Source: an uncultured bacterium (lineage in GTDB: Bacteria; Planctomycetota; UBA1135; UBA2386). From it: a stretch of DNA of 64,000 nucleotides. A program made the position numbers and the translations under genes. Under the pieces are notes generated by a model. That model saw only the letters and a list, made by a program, of their open reading frames with translations. It ran no database searches and was not told where the DNA came from. This document shows, in pieces, positions 61,017 to 64,000 of the stretch. The first letter of the stretch is position 1, and every line of letters starts with the position of its first letter. The DNA is taken from the NCBI GenBank assembly GCA_937906475.1, contig CALCZA010000046.1:1-64000 (forward strand). Direction: 5' to 3'.

Positions 61017-61190
61017 TTGACCACGTCGAAGGCTGACATCGATCGAATCGTCCAAGATCTAATGGGCGGCGATCTCACCAAGGAGCAGCGCATCATGCGA
61101 CTGCGTGTCCTTGCTAAGTCGGTCGACGACGTTCCGGAAAAGTTGATGGATGAGGCTCTGCGAAAGCTGATGGAGCGGATCACCGTGTGA
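61017..61190 (+). CDS. Small helical protein, 57 residues
   Basis: TTG at 61017 starts a 57-residue, charged, strongly helical protein: opening TTSKADIDRIVQDLMGG, then LTKEQRIMRLRVLAKSV and ending LRKLMERITV. The heptad-like Leu, Ile and Val spacing suggests two helices joined by a Gly-Gly-Asp turn. The frame and composition favour a real gene; no family is recognised. The next gene starts 41 bases later and may be in the same transcript. Confidence 0.5.
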   Translation: MTTSKADIDRIVQDLMGGDLTKEQRIMRLRVLAKSVDDVPEKLMDEALRKLMERITV

Positions 61191-61231
61191 CCGCCGTATC
61201 CAATCGATCCATATAGAAAGACGGAATCGCC

Positions 61232-62050
61232 ATGAGATCTGCGCTGCTTGTTTCTTTCCTCCTCGGTGTCTCGGTACTGCCCGCACAGAGTAATTTCGGG
61301 CCTGCGGTTCGTACCAACCTGAGCGCCATGCGCGCGAACCCCGACGCCTATCAGAATGTGAAGGTGCAGTTCGTCGTGCAGTTTGCGTCGTTGGGCCGGA
61401 TCTCGAATCCGTTCTTCACGCAGTTCACACCGACGGAATACACCAACTTCTACGGTTGGGCTGACGACCAGAAGCTGTGGCAAGAGAAGCACTACAACGA
61501 CGTGTTCGGCATGCTCTTCCTGAGCAAGTCCAACACCCAGTTGGAAACGCTCTACACGATGGGTCTCTACACCCGCATTCGTTGCACGGCGGTGGTTCGG
61601 AACACGTTCCAGGACATCCCGTGGATCGAAGTGCTCAGCTTCGAAGTGCTGGGCGAGAAGCTCGACACGGCGGTCCTGACACACCTGCACCGAGGCGTTG
61701 GTCTGATGGAGCAACGTCTCTGGCAGCGCGCCATCTCTGAGCTGTCTCTGGCGCCCGGCGCCGGCGTGCCGAAGGCTGCGACCCAGGCCGCCCACAAGAA
61801 CCTCGGTGTCTGTCTGCTGCGCATGGGTGAGCCCCAGGCGGCGATCGGATACCTGCAGTCGGCGATCTCGCTGGCCACCGGCAAGGACTTAGAGACCGAA
61901 AACCTGCTCGCCATGGCCCAGAAAAGCCCTGAGAAGGCGATCGATCGCACCGTCGATTCGAGCAAGCTGAGCGACAGTGAGCGCCCGATGTGGGAGGCCT
62001 TCGAGACTTCGAAGACTTCGATGCCGGCAACTCGCGTTCTCGGTCGCTGA
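61232..62050 (+). CDS. Secreted protein with C-terminal TPR-like repeats
   Basis: 272 residues with a signal peptide (MRSALLVSFLLGVSVLPAQ). The N-terminal 150 residues form a conserved-looking domain with FYGWADDQKLWQ and DIPWIEVLSFEVLG. Residues about 155-230 hold a TPR-like helical part (LHRGVGLMEQRLWQRAISEL, HKNLGVCLLRMGEPQAAIGYLQSAI). It may take part in assembly of envelope complexes; the heme A genes follow. The family is unknown to me. Confidence 0.65.
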   Translation: MRSALLVSFLLGVSVLPAQSNFGPAVRTNLSAMRANPDAYQNVKVQFVVQFASLGRISNPFFTQFTPTEYTNFYGWADDQKLWQEKHYNDVFGMLFLSKSNTQLETLYTMGLYTRIRCTAVVRNTFQDIPWIEVLSFEVLGEKLDTAVLTHLHRGVGLMEQRLWQRAISELSLAPGAGVPKAATQAAHKNLGVCLLRMGEPQAAIGYLQSAISLATGKDLETENLLAMAQKSPEKAIDRTVDSSKLSDSERPMWEAFETSKTSMPATRVLGR

Positions 62051-62093
62051 AAATCGCGCCCCTAGGGGGCATTCTCATGGACTGATCCAGCCC

Positions 62094-63023
62094 ATGAGTA
62101 TCACTAACGCCCAGCCTCTCCCGACCGAACGTTCCACCAAGGGGCCGTTCCGGCTGGCGCTTGCAATGGTCATCGTGACTGCGGTCACGATCCTGTGGGG
62201 AGCCCTGACCACGAGCACGGGTTCCGGTCTGGCATTTGCCGACTGGCCGCTGTCGGACGGCCAATTAATGCCGGAGAGCAGTTACACGACGCTGCCGGGC
62301 TTCCTCGAACACTTTCATCGCCTGTTTGCGTCGCTTGCTGGCCTGCTGTCGCTGGCGCTGGCCCTCTGGTTGCAGATCAAGGGACTCGGCGATGCGAAGG
62401 CCCGGGCCACGGCATGGTTCGGTGGTTGTCTGATCCTGACCCAGGGCATCATTGGGGGGGTTGGCGTTCTCGAGGGCTTGCCGGCGGCCACGTCGGTCAC
62501 GCACGGCACGTTGGCGCAACTGACCTTGGCAACTTTCGTCTGGGTGACCTACCAGTTGTCGGACCGCTACCGCGCGACTCCGCCTGCGCCGGGCGTTGCG
62601 CCCGGTAGTGGCCGCATGTTGGTGATGGGGGCCTTGTTCATCGTGGTCCTCCAGACCGTGCTCGGCGCCGTCGCGCGCCACACCAATAGCCCGCACGCTT
62701 TGTGGACGCACGTCGGCCACTCGTTCATCGTGTTCTTGGTTGGTGTGATCGCGACGGCTTTCTCGATTGGCAAGCTGTCGGACACTCCCGGTATTCGTGG
62801 CCTCGCCCGCTCAATCGTGTTGCTGCTGATCGCGCAAATTGCACTAGGCTTCGTGGCCTTGGCGATTCGCAATTCCGCTGGCAAGACTCCTGAAAACGTG
62901 GCCAACCTTGGCTCCGCGACGGTGATCTCTGTGCACGTTCTGATGGGCGCTCTGCTGACCGTGTTGATGGCCGCGCTCGCGGCGCACGTCTTCCGCGCCA
63001 CCCGCGCTGTCAAGATCTCATGA
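62094..63023 (+). CDS. ctaA: Heme A synthase (CtaA/Cox15)
   Basis: 309 residues from ATG 62094. Eight membrane segments are predicted. The heme-ligating His occur in the conserved places: FLEHFHRLFAS, TSVTHGTLAQLTL, HALWTHVGHSF and ISVHVLMGAL. The N-terminal loop SGLAFADWPL is also typical. It oxidises heme O to heme A for cytochrome c oxidase. It overlaps ctaB by four bases. Confidence 0.9.
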   Translation: MSITNAQPLPTERSTKGPFRLALAMVIVTAVTILWGALTTSTGSGLAFADWPLSDGQLMPESSYTTLPGFLEHFHRLFASLAGLLSLALALWLQIKGLGDAKARATAWFGGCLILTQGIIGGVGVLEGLPAATSVTHGTLAQLTLATFVWVTYQLSDRYRATPPAPGVAPGSGRMLVMGALFIVVLQTVLGAVARHTNSPHALWTHVGHSFIVFLVGVIATAFSIGKLSDTPGIRGLARSIVLLLIAQIALGFVALAIRNSAGKTPENVANLGSATVISVHVLMGALLTVLMAALAAHVFRATRAVKIS

Positions 63024-63952
63024 CGTCGCCAAGCATGACGTCGAGCCATCGCGGCACCCTGCGCGCCTATTGGGAACTCGGCAAGCCGCGGCTATCGATG
63101 ATGGCGGTGTTCGCTGTCGTCGCCGGCGCCTATATGGCGTGGCCGTCGCGCACGTCGAGTCCGCCGTGGGACTTGTTGGTCGGGACGACGGTGGGCACGT
63201 TTTTGGCGGCGATCGGCGCGGCCGCGCTCAACATGTATCGCGAACGGCATCTCGATCCATTGATGCATCGCACCCAGGATCGGCCGCTGCCGACGGGGCG
63301 CTTGACACCAAAGAACGTGTTGTGGTTCGGTGTGGTCATGTCGGTGGTCGGCGTGTTGCTGGTGCTATTCGGCGCCGCGCCGCTGCGTGGTGATGGTTCG
63401 CGTGCGATCGGCGACCTCAATTGGGCCGCCGCTTCCTTGTGCGCACTGATCGTCATCAGCTACGTGCTCGTCTATACGCCGATGAAGACGCGCACGCCGC
63501 TCAACACGCTGGTCGGAGCGATCCCCGGCGCATTGCCACCGGTCGTTGGTCATGCCGCAGTCGTAGGCTTTGCGCTGCCACAGTTGGTGTTGTTTGCGAT
63601 CATGTTCTGCTGGCAGATCCCGCACTTCCTTGCGATCGCTTGGCGATACCGCGAAGACTATGCGCGCGCTGGCATGCAGATGCTGCCGGTTGTTGATCCA
63701 AGCGGTCACCGCACCGGCATTACGATGCTGCTTTACGTCGGTGGCTTGATCATCGCCAGCATGCTGCCGTTCATGACTAAGATGGCCGAAGGGCAATACC
63801 TGGTCATCGCGGTGCTACTTAACATTCTGTTCTTCGTGCCGGTGTTGTTTGCGGCTCTAACGCGGAAGGACGTGGCGATGCGCATGACGTTCATCGTGTC
63901 GATCGTCTACCTACCGCTGCTTCTGATCGCGATGGTGATGTGGCGTCGATGA
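63020..63952 (+). CDS. ctaB: Protoheme IX farnesyltransferase (heme O synthase)
   Basis: 310 residues with about eight membrane helices. Prenyltransferase motifs are present: NMYRERHLDPLMHRTQDRPL, in which the Asp-rich loop and RTQxRPL match, YTPMKTRTPLNTLVGAIPGALPP, and FCWQIPHFLAIAWRYREDY. It adds the hydroxyethylfarnesyl tail to protoheme. It follows ctaA by ATGA and precedes another overlapping gene, so this is an operon for heme A and oxidase assembly. Confidence 0.95.
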   Translation: MTSPSMTSSHRGTLRAYWELGKPRLSMMAVFAVVAGAYMAWPSRTSSPPWDLLVGTTVGTFLAAIGAAALNMYRERHLDPLMHRTQDRPLPTGRLTPKNVLWFGVVMSVVGVLLVLFGAAPLRGDGSRAIGDLNWAAASLCALIVISYVLVYTPMKTRTPLNTLVGAIPGALPPVVGHAAVVGFALPQLVLFAIMFCWQIPHFLAIAWRYREDYARAGMQMLPVVDPSGHRTGITMLLYVGGLIIASMLPFMTKMAEGQYLVIAVLLNILFFVPVLFAALTRKDVAMRMTFIVSIVYLPLLLIAMVMWRR

Positions 63953-64000
63953 GTGAAAAGTCTTCTTCCAACGCGGCCGTGTCCGCCTCAGATGTTTCGT
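63949..64000 (+). CDS. Partial gene at the window end, probably oxidase-related
   Basis: ATG 63949 overlaps the ctaB stop. Only 17 codons are visible (MSEKSSSNAAVSASDVS), too short to identify. The context suggests an oxidase subunit or assembly factor. Confidence 0.6.
   Translation, partial: MSEKSSSNAAVSASDVS

Overview
The window is about 64 kb of roughly 60% GC bacterial chromosome, densely coded on both strands. The most likely source is a Planctomycetota-type bacterium. The evidence is many secreted or lipid-anchored proteins (FG-GAP/VCBS repeats, DUF1080/3-keto-disaccharide-hydrolase-like, DUF4920, cytochrome c plus copper-monooxygenase-like plus TPR, LamG/BNR propellers, large TPR metalloproteases) among scattered single housekeeping genes. 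Genes are mostly monocistronic or in pairs. I see no rRNA, tRNA, CRISPR array, prophage or insertion sequence. Taxonomy is inferred from gene content only.

Layout. 0-6.5 kb: a lipoprotein, a DUF952 protein, a secreted protein, an ExeM-like nuclease, a glycine-zipper membrane protein and a tandem DUF4920 protein. 6.6-13.7 kb: a GT4 glycosyltransferase, a GAF-kinase-receiver hybrid without its phospho-acceptor histidine, and a 1123-residue TPR/gluzincin protease. 13.8-23.5 kb: biotin carboxylase and biotin carrier genes, a DinB remnant fused onto the start of rlmN, a DUF2891 lipoprotein, pta, an RlmM-like methyltransferase, an Asp/Glu racemase, a VOC-cupin fusion and a DUF1080 lipoprotein. 23.5-31.3 kb: an AtuA-type pair, a CxxCH lipoprotein with a queuosine-precursor transporter, argS, and a cytochrome/monooxygenase/TPR fusion. 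31.3-42.9 kb: a second metalloprotease, an ABC-F ATPase, a RidA-family protein, a pseudo-peptidase relative of the proteases, a PDZ-like secreted protein, a DUF445 protein and a proline-racemase family enzyme. 43-50.9 kb: a VCBS-repeat gene with an in-frame TGA, an M14 amidase lipoprotein followed by two Opp/Dpp permeases, and an S9 peptidase with lysine-rich inserts. 51-60.5 kb: two beta-propeller exoproteins, a DUF3750 lipoprotein, moaA, an FHA/VWA protein and rsmD. 61-64 kb: a 57-residue helical protein, a TPR exoprotein and a ctaA-ctaB heme A cluster that runs off the edge.

Functional links. ctaA and ctaB supply heme A to a terminal oxidase. The M14 amidase and the OppB/OppC-like permeases may form a murein-peptide recycling unit. 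The biotin carboxylase/carrier pair needs a carboxyltransferase encoded elsewhere. The AtuA pair suggests acyl or terpenoid carboxylate catabolism.

The strongest novel candidate is the VCBS-repeat gene at 43051-44409. Its reading frame crosses a TGA between Trp106 and Cys108. Starting 12 nucleotides downstream is a perfect 7-bp stem with a 5-nt AGUUC loop, at the spacing expected of a bacterial SECIS element. This makes it a candidate secreted selenoprotein with a Sec-Cys pair. Other unusual points are the histidine-less hybrid kinase, the zinc-less member of the protease set, the DinB remnant overlapping rlmN, and simple-repeat insertions inside the S9 peptidase and RsmD.
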